Part shown: piece after piece, positions 54,083-64,000 of the stretch
How the letters are laid out: the number at the start of each line of letters is the position of its first letter
How positions within the stretch are numbered: position 1 is the first letter of the stretch
Assembly (NCBI RefSeq): GCF_029407905.1
Contig: NC_073632.1
Location: forward strand, 59,196,964-59,260,963
DNA: 64,000 bases
DNA from: Bubalus kerabau
Lineage: Eukaryota > Chordata > Mammalia > Artiodactyla > Bovidae
Reading direction: 5' to 3'
The notes under the pieces: model-generated
Seen by the model: only the letters and a program-made list of their open reading frames with translations
Databases searched by the model: none
What the model was told of the DNA's origin: nothing
Position numbers and translations under genes: made by a program

Positions 54083-55277
54083 TTCAGTTCAGTTCAGTTG
54101 CTCAGTCGTGTCCGACTCTTTGCGACCCCATGAATCGAAGCAGGCCAGGCCTTCCTGTCCATCACCAACTCCCAGAGTTCACTCAGACTCAAGTCCATCG
54201 AGTCAGTGATGCCATCCAGCCATCTCATCCTCTGTCATCCCCTTCTCCTCCTGCCCTCAAACCATCCCAGCATCAGAGTCTTTTCCAATGAGTCAACTCT
54301 TCGCATGAGGTAGCCAAAGTACTGGAGTTTCAGCTTCAGCATCATTCCTTCCAAAGAACACCCAGGGCTGATTTCCTTTAGAATGGACTGGTTGGATCTC
54401 CTTGCAGTCCAAGGGACTCTCAAGAGTCTTCTCCAACACCACAGCTCAAAAGCATCAATTCTTTGGTGTTCAGCCTTCTTCACAGTCCAACTCTCACATC
54501 CATACATGACCACTGGAAAAACCATAGCCTTGACTAGATGGACCTTTGTTGGCAAAGTAATGTCTCTGCTTTGTAATATGCTATCTAGGTTGGACATAAC
54601 TTTCCTTCCAAGGAGTAAGCATCTTTTAATTTCATGACTGCAGTCACCATCTGCAGTGATTTGGGAGCCCAGAAAAATAAAGTCTGACACTGTTTCCACT
54701 GTTTCCCCATCTATTTCCCATGAAGTGATGGGACCAGATGCCATGATTTTCATTTTCTGAATGTTGAGCTTTAAGCCAACTTTTTCCACTCTCCTCTTTC
54801 ACTTTCATCAAGAGGCTTTTTGGTTCCTCTTCTCTTTCTGCCATAAGGGTGGTGTCATCTGCATATCTGAGGTTATTGATATTTCTCCTGGCAATCTTGA
54901 TACCAGCTTATGCTTCTTCCAGCCCAGCGTTTCTCATGGTGTACTCTGCATATAAGTTAAATAAGCAGGGTGACAATATACAGCCTTGATGTACTCCTTT
55001 TTCTATTTGGAACCAGTCTGTTGTTCCATGTCCAGTTCTAACTGTTGCTTCCTGACCTGCATATAGGTTTCTCAAGAGGCAGGTCAGATGGTCTGGTATT
55101 CCCATCTCTTTCAGAATTTTCCACAGTTTCTTGTGATCCACACAGTCAAAGGCTTTGGCATAGTCAATAAAGCAGAAATAGATGTTTTTCTGGAACTCTC
55201 TTGCTTTTTCCATGATCCAGTGGATGTTGGCAATTTGATCTCTGGTTCCTCTGCCTTTTCTAAAACCAGCTTGAACA
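54083..55277 (-). mobile_element. BovB LINE, 5' truncated, 1.2 kb
   Basis: On the minus strand it starts at GTTCAAGCTGGTTTTAG (55277) and ends in the TGAAC tail (54083). Block A (FIDYAKAFD) lies in the 101-codon segment 54908-55213, which stops at a TAA. A 1-bp insertion near 54789 (GAGAGTGGAAAAAG against GAGAGTGAAAAAG) shifts the frame. The second segment (54235-54789, 184 codons) runs into a TGA at 54235-54237, in the Arg-rich box where the 24.4-kb copy has CGA. Catalytic YADD is at 54854-54865. Plus-strand frames here are reverse shadows. Confidence 0.96.
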
Positions 55278-55529
55278 AGGTTGATATTCTTCAGTAATCT
55301 AGGAAGGCTGTTTTTATATAGTCATAAGTAAGTCTTCTAATAGTCATCCTAAGTGAGCTTGGAGTCCTGCTGCAGTCCACGTACTGATGATTTCAAACAA
55401 ATGTGTTTAGTTTAGATGTCTCTTGAATTTTGTATTTGTTCATTGTCCATTTCCAAGTAAATGTACTATAGACAATAAGTTCTGTGTATCCAACTACATT
55501 CCTCAGCTCCTCTTGAAAAACTGTCCTCT
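55278..55529. other. Unique non-coding DNA
   Basis: Nothing recognisable. Confidence 0.4.
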
Positions 55530-55728
55530 TTTGGGTGCTTTAGAACCCAGCTGTCAATGCAGGAGACATAAGAGTCATAGGTTCAATCCCTGGGTCAGGA
55601 AGATTCCTAGAGGAGGGCATGGCAACCCACTCCTGTATTCCTGCCTGGAGAATCACATGGACAGAGGAGTGCTATGATCCATAGAGTCACAAAGAGTCAG
55701 ACACGACTGAAGCGACTTGGTACACATG
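55530..55728 (+). mobile_element. Bov-tA SINE, partial head
   Basis: From 'GGTGCTTTAGAACCCAGCTG' with box-B-like GGTTCAATCCC through CACTCCTGTATTCCTGCC to GACACGACTGAAGCGACTT. The first bases of the head are diverged or lost. Confidence 0.92.
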
Positions 55729-55900
55729 CATCTCAGTGAATAACTTATAGTTCTATCTCCTAAATCATTGGAAAGCTTTAAATGACACTATCTAATCCTC
55801 TGTAACACCACAGATGTGATTCTTATATCAGCAACAATTTAGGCTTAGTGATCTCAAAATGGTTTTTTTTCCTTTTATGATTTTTACTGAATCTCTATAT
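55729..55900. other. Unique non-coding DNA
   Basis: Nothing recognisable. Confidence 0.4.
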
Positions 55901-55970
55901 GATTAGAAAAAGAACTACAGGGGTCTGCCATTCCCATACACTCTACATAGTAATTTGGTAGTATAGACAT
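55901..55970 (+). repeat. 70-bp direct repeat, copy B (family unknown)
   Basis: Partner of 53361-53430, at an offset of 2540 bp. The eight differences are all substitutions. Confidence 0.85.
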
Positions 55971-56716
55971 TTTCAAGCCTGGGGTATATGTCAGCTTCAA
56001 ATATATGGTTATGGTTTGTTAACTTTTTTGACTTCCCAAAGGGCATATGAAGTCTCAAGTTCAACACATCTTCTTATGTCTGGATTTCAGCCATCTGTAG
56101 TTTCCTAAAGATTTATTTCAATCTAGAATTAACCTCATTTAATCCAGACCTAATGATTTTCCATTGACCCACCCTGAGTCTCTGAGACCAGCTCAAATCA
56201 GTTCCAAGTATGGATGGGGTTGAATTGTGAGGGATAGAGTGACGGAAGTACATATGCATAAATTCATTAAAAGGTAAATAGAAGGTCTTTCTAGTCTCTA
56301 CACTTCTCTGTTCTGTATTCAAGGAACTTATAATCTATATGGGATGCTGTAAAATGTGCACCTAAAATGATAATTCATCTTACAGAAAATTAATGATGTA
56401 ATAAAAACCTCACCAGCTTCACGAAAGGAGAGTGTACTTTAAGTCCAGATATTTGGGAAAAGTTCAATAGTGTAATGGTTTAGAGAAAGATGGTATTTAG
56501 TACAAAGAAAAGGTTTAGGCCTCAGTAAGAGTCTTCAAACACCTGAAATGTTCTCAGTTTGTTAGCTTCAGGCAATAATTTTTTCCCTGGTTGTTATTAT
56601 CTATTTGCTTAGTCTTAGTGAAACCTCTAAGAATATGCCACTGAATATTTTTGTGTCTGTCAAAATTATGATTACAAATCATTACAATGCATTAGATTGC
56701 AGCATGTTTAATTTGT
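55971..56716. other. Unique non-coding DNA
   Basis: No gene. 'GGAACTTATAATCTATATGGG' near 56324 hints at an old SINE tail, too weak to call. Confidence 0.4.
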
Positions 56717-56748
56717 ATCAGATCAGATCAGTCGCTCAGTCGTGTCCG
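56717..56748 (-). mobile_element. Ultra-short BovB 3'-end insertion (32 bp)
   Basis: Antisense pentamer tail (ATCAGATCAGATCAG) plus GTCGCTCAGTCGTGTCCG only. No clear target-site duplication. The sequence is identical or nearly so to the ends of larger copies, so it is young. Confidence 0.85.
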
Positions 56749-59562
56749 AAAAGATGCTAAGTTAATGTATACTAGATATCAGTTTTAAGTGACATCTGAT
56801 GAAATTTTTACCCTGTATTCTACTTGTCTAGTTGCAGTTTCAATTATTAGGCAGAATGGTTTCTTTTCATTCTCTCCTTCTTGATTCTGATCAACTAGGA
56901 GGTGATCTTCAGGCAAGTTTCATGATTGGTGATACTAGACTGAATTTGAACAGTTTCCTAATTAACAATAAATAGTACAGAAAGAAAAATCATGTGGATC
57001 AAATAGTGTTTAACTTGAAATTTTTTCTCTAACTTTAATAAGTGCCAAAAAACAAACTGCTTGTGCATTATATTTAACCAAATCATAACTCCCATTGGGA
57101 ATTGGATTTTATGTGGCTTTTTGACTCTTTTGTTTTGAGTTTTATGAATCTCTTTAGTATAACTACAATGATCTAAGTATTTCAGTTAAATCATCCTGTT
57201 TAAGTATTTACATATGTACATTTGCAGATAATTAATTGACAGTCCCCAAAGACTGCACTTTGCACTACATCAACCTAATTTCTTTAGAATTTCAGTTAGT
57301 TCTTTTCCAGTTTTCAGAGCAGTCCCATCTAACTTCCATGTATGAATTTATAAGCTAAACATTTCTAGATTAAGCATCATTTTTATGATCAGTGGGACAC
57401 TTCAAACAAATAGCTGATTAAATGCCCTAGATGTGAATATACTGAGAAGCATACTCCTATAGCCCTAGGAAAGACACTGAATATCTTACCACTTCTGCCA
57501 AATATGAAAAATAATGAATCTGCTCTGAAAGCCAGATCCACAGGTAAGCTGCAAGGCATGCTTCTCAAGGGTTAATTCTCAAGTGAATGCGAGGGTGTAT
57601 TCAGCCTCCAACAAGAAGTCTGTGCATTTAGCCCTTACATAGGCACTCTTCAGTCTTTGGAAAGGTGAAACTGGGCTGAGAGCATGTCACACACTACTGT
57701 TTGAGCAGGATGGAAGGCAGGATGGGTCTTTTCAAGTGTGTGCTGTAGGCCTGGAGGAAGAATAGAAACGTCCTTGGAGCCTGCCAAGGAGAGGCGAGCC
57801 TGGCTGAATAATCAGTGAGCAGAAACCAAAACCCTGCAACTTATCAGGCAAAGGGACATGAAGGCTAGAGTTGCTGTGATGATGCAAATGAAGGGCAAAA
57901 TGGTACAAATTCCTGTCTCCCAGAAGGTGTAATTAGAGAGGGAAGGTAGAAAAACAGCTATCTCTAGAAATGCAGAGCAGATGCTTATGCAGACTACCTC
58001 AGGCCTGGGTTAACAGTTAAAAGATATTGACGATTTTCATTTCTCGCCTTCATTTTATATAAAAGTTTGCCTGAGTTCCAATTGATACTACTAATAACAG
58101 ATCACAAAATAGACATAGCACAATGTGAATGCAAGAAGCCAGGCACACAAAGCACTCAAAACATCTGAGCCAAAGGAAACCTGGGCCAAATATGAAAAAC
58201 ATATCTATGATAATCAATCTAAAATTATGCACATAAAATGTAATCTAAATCATGTGAACTATTTGACATTCTAGCCATAAGAAACACCAAGTTCTTTCTA
58301 AATGCTTGAGTTTGATAATACAAAAATTATATTTTACTTCTCTCCCACTTCTCTTTAATTGGTATTTATGTTCTGTATCATTTCTAAATCAGCATATACA
58401 ATGCATACACTTTGGACAGCTGGCATGGTGTCTCTCCTTACTATTTGATGTTATTCAAGTAGCTTCAGTATAGAGGCCGAGTATACTTTGTTTCACAGAG
58501 ATACCAGAATCAGAGTAGTTTACTCATGTACAAAGGCAGGGAACATTTTTAACTGTTTTATGAGTCTGCATTAGCCCATAAAACTCTTAATTTAGCATTG
58601 TGTTGTTGGTGAGACGGTCTTATCTCCTCTTGATACTGCTTAAGTTGCCTTCAGTTTTCTTCATGTTAGTTGATGGTTTTCCTCTTTACACATTTGGCTA
58701 ATTAAAATAACAAATCTTCAAGCCGTCTTTTTGGGATGCCTTCTTATCACTCTAAACTAATTAAACTGGAGAGGGAAAAAAAGAATCTGTTACAACCTAG
58801 TAGCAAATCTTCATGCATCAACTATATTTAGTATCTTTTAAAAAATAAAAATATTTTATCTTGGACAACTCTCTTTTTCACGGTGAATCTAAAGTCCCTA
58901 TGATAGTTAATCTTTTTCTATTCTTCTGGCCAATCAAATAAACTTCTGTGCCTCTGCTACCAAGTGGACAACAGGAAGAACAGAATGTATTTTGTAGAAA
59001 TCCCAGGGAATGGAAATAATCCCAAATCCACTGTCGACATTCCCCAAAGCTAATTGCTATGAGGGCAATGAAATATTGAAAGGCTGATAGAAAAATTTAG
59101 TCTGTGGATCTTTTGGACAGTCAAGATTTCTTATAAAAATTGAAGAACCATTGTCTACTGAAATGGCATTCTCTTACTCTGGCTGTGGAGATATGGTTCA
59201 TCTTTAATAGGTAAGATTTGTGTATACTTTCATCTGCCTGGGATGTTTTTAGTATGGCCTAAAATAACTTCTCAAACAACCATTTGATATTGTGATGTTC
59301 AGCAACTCTGAAAATACCATTTTTTTTTTAACTCTCTGGGACCTCAAGTTATAATTCTATGTCAAAGATTTGAATAGAGAGATGAGGTTAAGTTTCACAT
59401 TAGATATATTATCAAGGAATTTTTCTATCTACTTGAACCACATATAATACTTGACTGTATCTTAATTTTTTATTATGTTGCATTTTCTTATAGAATTTTC
59501 CTATTGAATACACTGAATTAACCAGACTGATCTGCAGCCTTTCTTAGTTTTATTTCTGAAGA
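56749..59562. other. Repeat-poor unique DNA
   Basis: About 2.8 kb without SINEs or BovB. The parts at 57400-58050 and 58590-59070 have the low-repeat, TAAT-containing look of conserved non-coding DNA. No exon-like frame; the best is 60 codons. Confidence 0.4.
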
Positions 59563-59572
59563 GTTTAAGATT

Positions 59573-60076
59573 CAGTTCAGTTCAGTCACTCAGTCGTGTC
59601 CGACTCTTTGAGACCCCATGAATCGCAGCACGCCAGGCCTCCCTGTCCATCACCATTTCCTGGAGTTCACCCAAACTCATGTGCATCTAGTCGGTGATGC
59701 CATCCAGCCATCTCATCCTGTGTCGTCCCCTTCTCCTCCTGCCCCCAATCCCTTCCAACATCAGGGTCTTTTCCAATGAGTCAATTCTTTGCATAAGGTA
59801 GCCAAAGTATTGGAGTTTCAGCCTCAGCGTCAGTCCTTCCAATGAACACCCAGGACTGGTCTCCTTTAGGATGGACTGGTTGGATCTCCTTGCAGTCCAA
59901 GGGACTCGGAAGAGTCTTCTCTACCACCACAGTTTAAAGGCATCAATTCTTCGGCGTTCAGCTTTCTTCACAGTCCAACTCTCACATCCATACATGACCA
60001 CTGGAAAAACCATAGCCTTGACTAGACGGACTTTTGTTGACAAAGTAATATCTCTGCCTTTTAATATGCTATCTAG
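59573..60076 (-). mobile_element. BovB LINE 3' fragment with perfect duplication
   Basis: A 504-bp antisense copy from CAGTTCAGTTCAGTCACTC to the antisense of 'DSILKS' (TTAATATGCTATCTAG). The perfect 10-bp duplication GTTTAAGATT (59563-59572 and 60077-60086) defines both ends. Confidence 0.96.
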
Positions 60077-60086
60077 GTTTAAGATT

Positions 60087-60545
60087 AGGCACAACTAATA
60101 TGAACAATAAAGCTTAACTAAATAGTTTGGGATTAAGTATATGAATTGCTGGCTCTAAAAAACAATGAACAATGAATTTTTCTACTGTACAATTTCTTCC
60201 CTGAGATTTTCAGAGAGGAATCCATAAAGGAGTTAATTTTTAAGGATTCTGTGGCGCCTAGAGCATCTGGGAGCTAAATGATTAGCATGAGGCACATTGA
60301 GTAGGTGAATGGATTACCATCTGAGGCAGAATGATGGATTACCATCTGAGGACATTTTTGAATAGAGTAAAGTAGCAAACTAAAAAGGAAAACTAAAGCA
60401 AAGGTAGTCTGGCATATTTCTTAGGATCCCTAACTGAGATCCGTCTGAGGCCGCTCAAGACACAGCGTCTAGCACCACTCCAGTGGTTCTCACCTTAAAT
60501 GCTACTCACAGTTACTGATTTACCATGTGAAGGTGGGATTGATAA
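60087..60545. other. Unique non-coding DNA
   Basis: A near-tandem phrase 'ATGGATTACCATCTGAGG' occurs twice at 60308-60350. 'CCAGTGGTTCTCACCTTAAA' at 60479 resembles an hAT/MER5-type terminus. No gene. Confidence 0.4.
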
Positions 60546-60547
60546 TA

Positions 60548-61030
60548 CAGGCATACCTTGTTTTCTTGCACTTTGCTTTATCATGCTTCAGAGATAATGT
60601 TTCTTTTTTTCTTTTAACAAGTTGAAGGTTTGTGATAATCCTATGGTTAGCAAGTCTATCAGTGCCATTTTCCCAACAGTATCTGCTCATTTTGTTTGTC
60701 TGTGTCACATTTTGGTAATTCTTGCAATGTTTCACACTTTTATTATCATTATATTTGTTGTGGTGACTGGTAATCAGCCACCTTTGATGTAACTATTGTA
60801 TTAATAATTGTTTTGGGGCACCATGAATCCCACCCAGAAAAGGCCATGAATATAATTGATAAATGTATGTGATTTGACTGTTCAACCAACCAACAGATTC
60901 TCTTTCTTCCTCTCCTGAGGCATCCCTGTTTTCTGAGACACAACAGTAATTAAATTAGTCCAATTAATAGCCCTCAGTGGCCTCTAACTATTTAAGTGAA
61001 AGGAGGAATCTCATGTCTCTGTTTAATTGT
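60548..61030 (+). mobile_element. Tigger1 DNA transposon, 5' end
   Basis: Terminal inverted repeat CAGGCATACCTTG at 60548, preceded by TA. 'AAGTTGAAGGTTTGTGATAA', 'GTGTCACATTTTGGTAATTC' and 'TAATTGTTTTGGGGCACCATG' follow the left end of Tigger1. It reaches the start of the transposase gene ('GGCCTCTAACTATTTAAGTG'), which is decayed and then lost at the L1 junction. Confidence 0.88.
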
Positions 61031-61039
61031 TTTGTCTTC

Positions 61040-61745
61040 CAGGTTTAATGAGATATAATTGTCATATAGCACTGTATAAAGTTCAGGTGTACAGCATAAG
61101 GATTTGGCTTACATATATCACAAAACTTATTACCACAATAAGTTTAGTGAACCTCGATCATATCACGTAGATACAAAATTAAATAAATAGAAAAAATATT
61201 TTTCCCTGTGATGAGAACTCGTAGGATTTACTCCCTTAACAATTTTCATATGTAACATACTGTAGTGTTAATTATATTAATCATGTTGTACATTGCATCC
61301 CTGATACTTATTTGTCTAATAACTAGAAGCTTGTACCTTTCAACTACTTCCATCCAATTCCCCCTCCCTGCCTTTGGTAACCACAAATCTGATCTCTTTT
61401 TCTATGAGTTTATTTGCTTGTACAACACAATGTTAGTTCCCATTACACAACATAATGACTTAGTATTTCTACACATTTTAAAATGATCATCACAGTAGGT
61501 TTGGTTTTAGTTACCATCTATCACTATACAAAAATAGTACATGGTTATTGACTATATTTTCCATACATTTCATACTCATTACGCACAGATTTTTTAACTG
61601 GTACCTCTTAATCTCCCTTACCTATTTCTTTCTTCTACTTTCCATCTTCCCCTCTGGCACAACCATCTGTTTGTTGTCTGTATCTATGACATTGTTTCTG
61701 TTTTGTTATACTTGTTCATTTACCTCACGTATACTTCTTGACAAA
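61040..61745 (-). mobile_element. L1 LINE 3' region (antisense)
   Basis: 'TTTAATGAGATATAATTGTC', 'AGTTCAGGTGTACAGCATAAG', 'TCCCTGTGATGAGAACTCGT' and 'TTGTACATTGCATCCCTGAT' follow the antisense L1 3' untranslated region. Small frames of 73 and 81 codons inside are not genes. Confidence 0.8.
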
Positions 61746-62989
61746 TTCCTGCCTAAGGGTTTATTACTGAGAAAACTAGCTACCAACAAGTAACATCAAC
61801 ATATTGGCCAGCCCCAAACTCTTCAGAAGTTCACAGTCATTCTTAATCCCAATCTATTGTGTAGCTGAGGTAAGTGTGCCATTGATGTTACATCTGTATT
61901 CTTTAAAACTTTCTTTGTCTATGTAAACGTAAGCAACAAAACCAAAAATGAACATCACCAGACAGATGATAAAACCGTCTGTGCTGGGTTAACTCCTTTG
62001 CTCAAAAAGAAGAGTCCTGACAATTAGAAATGAGAAGGGTTAAGAAGGTAGAACACGTTGTCAAGAATTTCAGTGCATGTATCTATAGCTTGGAGTTGGT
62101 AACTACTGGCCCTAGCTGACACAGATAGGGTTACTGGAGATTAACTGTTTTGTTTGAAAACAGTGGCATCATTCAGCTTGAATGGAAGGGGATAGTCAGA
62201 AATAGAGATAATCCTGCAATGGCTGTAGCCATATGCCCACTAAGAAAATAATGGCTTATGATCAGTTGTGCTTAAGTTCCATGTGTAATATACACATAGT
62301 TTTGTGATCCTTTTGGTGTATTTTTATGAATGACAACTCTGTAAAGCAAAATATCTTTTTAAAATCTAGACATCATTGTGAAATGTGGAGGGCATATTAG
62401 TGGGTCTCAATTCAGTGGAATGAGTCCATTTAAGATGTGAGTAGAGTGAGAAGATCTTGTCTGTCCTCACCTGTTTGAAAGTAATTTTGAATGAATTGAT
62501 AAATTGATATTTGCTAGGTATTCTGGGAAAGTTTTGAGGTGAAAGAGAATATGTAAAGGAAGTGGAACTATTATTAGATTCTTCCATTATAGTATCAAAA
62601 AGTAGGTTACAAATTGTTTTATATTTACTAGTACAGGAAATACTCATTATTTCTTTGAAGGTGGGTACATCTGATTACTCAATTTCAGTGTCTATAGTTC
62701 ACTATCTTCAAACTACGATCAATTTCCCTTCAACTTTAAATGTTCTCTTGGCTCTAACGTCAACTTAAATTTTATTTTTATATTTTTTGCTCATAATTAA
62801 ATCACCATTTTGGAAGTCAAGTTAAGAAGTAAGACTATGTTTTAGCATCTGTAGCATAAATCTTTGATGCATGACATTTATTTTAATTTTTAAAAAATAT
62901 ATTTAAAATACATATACAAGAATATCTTTAAACTAATAACTACTTTTTAAAGAATAAATATACAGTAAAATGAATTTGCATTTGTTTGC
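61746..62989. other. Unique non-coding DNA
   Basis: No gene or recognisable repeat; AT-rich from 62760 to 62980. Confidence 0.45.
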
Positions 62990-63068
62990 TCATCTAGCAC
63001 ATTTCTGGCTCTGCTACTAATCTATTAGCCCTCTGATCCTATGGGAGATATTTCATGTCTAACAAGCA
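62990..63068 (+). repeat. MIR SINE, left part (split by BovB)
   Basis: 'TTCTGGCTCTGCTACTAATC' and 'TATTAGCCCTCTGATCC' match the sense MIR start ('ggctctgccacttactagc'). Confidence 0.65.
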
Positions 63069-63883
63069 TCAGTTCAGTTCAGTTGCTCAGTTGTGTCCAA
63101 TTCTTTGCGACCCCATGAATCACAGCACACCAGGCCTCCCTGCCCATCAGCCACTCCCAGAGTTCACTCAAACTCACGTCCATCGAATTGGTGATACCAT
63201 CCAGCCATCTCATCCTCTGTCATCCCCTTCTTCTCCTGCCCCCAACCCTTCCCAACATCAAGGTCTTTTCCAAAGAGTCAACTCTTTGCATGAGATGGCC
63301 AAAGTATTGGAGTTCCAGCCTCAGCATCAGTCCTTCCAGTGAATTCCCAGGACTGATCTCCCTTAGGATGGACTGGTTGGATCTCCTTGTAGTCCAAGGG
63401 ACTCGGAAGAGTCTTCTCCAACACCACAGTTCAAAAGCATCGATTCTTTGGCACTCAACTTTCTTCACAGTCCCAACTCTCACATCCATACATGACCACT
63501 GGAAAAACCATAGCCTTGACTAGATGGACCTTTGTTGGCAAAGTAATATCTCTGCTTTTCAATATGCTATCTAGGTTGGTCATAGCTTTCCTTCCAAGGA
63601 GTAAGCGTCTTTTAATTTCATGGCTGCAGTCACCATCTGCAGTGATTTTTGAGCCCCCCAAAATAAAGTCTGATACTATTTCCACTGTTTCCCCATCTAT
63701 CTGCCATGAAGTGATGGGACCAGATGCCATGATCTTAGTTTTCTGAATGTTGAGCTTTAAGCCACCTTTTTCACTCTCCTCTTTCACTTTCATCAAGAGA
63801 CTTTTTAATTCCTCTTCACTTTCTGCCATAAGGGTGGTGTCATCTGCATATCTGAGGTTATTGATATTTCTCCTGGAAATCTT
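63069..63883 (-). mobile_element. BovB LINE, 5' truncated, 0.8 kb
   Basis: Antisense tail CAGTTCAGTTCAGTTGC, then C-terminal coding sequence, and the catalytic YADD at 63839-63850 near its truncated end. An extra G near 63474 (GAGTTGGGACTG) shifts the frame between the segments 63455-63829 and 63220-63489. The Arg-rich box again ends in TGA where an intact copy has CGA. It splits a MIR. Confidence 0.95.
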
Positions 63884-63960
63884 ACAGTCCCTTATCTATA
63901 AAATGGGAATAATGTGATTACAGTGTGTTAAGGCTCTTCTGTGGTACATTTTATTAAGAA
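63884..63960 (+). repeat. MIR SINE, right part
   Basis: 'CAGTCCCTTATCTATAAAATG' and 'GGGAATAATGTGATTACAG' continue the MIR core after the BovB. Confidence 0.7.
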
Positions 63961-64000
63961 ATTTTTAGAACATCTTGATAACACATCATTAATTTATAAT

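Noticed and set aside
54383..54637. Plus-strand open frames opposite BovB copies (also at 49.0, 59.9 and 63.5 kb)
   Set aside because: They recur with nearly the same residues wherever antisense BovB occurs, so they are reverse-strand shadows of the element.

Overview
The window looks like ruminant (bovid-type) nuclear DNA. The evidence is the repeat content: many Bov-tA SINEs (tRNA-Glu-like head joined to a Bov-A body), BOV-A2 SINEs, one CHR-type cetartiodactyl SINE, and twelve pieces of the BovB (RTE-clade) LINE. Species cannot be separated from sequence alone (cattle, sheep, goat and relatives would all look like this). No protein-coding gene, exon, tRNA, rRNA or CRISPR array can be supported. 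Long open frames are either decayed BovB reverse transcriptase or short frames without recognisable domains. The window reads as an AT-rich intergenic or intronic gene desert.

Layout. 1-2.2 kb: unique DNA with a CA microsatellite. 2.2-4.5 kb: antisense ancient L1 carrying a Bov-tA. 4.5-10 kb: Bov-tA copies among MIR, L2 and MER20-like remnants. 10-15 kb: a repeat-poor island. 15-18.9 kb: ancient L2-type LINE split by the longest BovB (1.9 kb). 19.4-25.6 kb: dense SINEs, a Tigger1 copy broken by a BovB fragment, and a 1.2 kb BovB. 26-30.4 kb: L1, L2 and MIR remnants, two of them split by younger insertions. 30.4-33 kb: repeat-poor block resembling conserved non-coding DNA. 33-35.5 kb: Bov-tA, purine tract, L2. 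35.5-41.2 kb: the longest stretch free of ruminant repeats and the best candidate regulatory block. 41.2-48 kb: SINEs, two Tigger-type MITEs and an L1 broken by five later insertions. 48-56 kb: nested SINE/BovB insertions. 56.7-59.6 kb: another repeat-poor block. 59.6-64 kb: BovB copies, a second Tigger1 and an antisense L1.

How the parts relate. Bov-tA and BOV-A2 are thought to be mobilised by the BovB machinery, and several copies here still show matching target-site duplications. Every BovB copy is 5' truncated and inactivated, often at arginine CGA codons that became TGA or CAA, as expected from methylated-CpG decay. BovB copies fall into classes by their pentamer tail (TGAAC or TGATC), and two insertions are only about 58 and 32 bp long.

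No new enzymatic system was found. The most useful leads are an unexplained 70-bp direct repeat (53.4 and 55.9 kb), the repeat-free blocks with dense palindromes and factor-like motifs (31.4-33 kb and 39.2-40.9 kb), and the ultra-short BovB insertions. Repeat family names come from memory of consensus sequences and should be read as recognition, not as a computed match.
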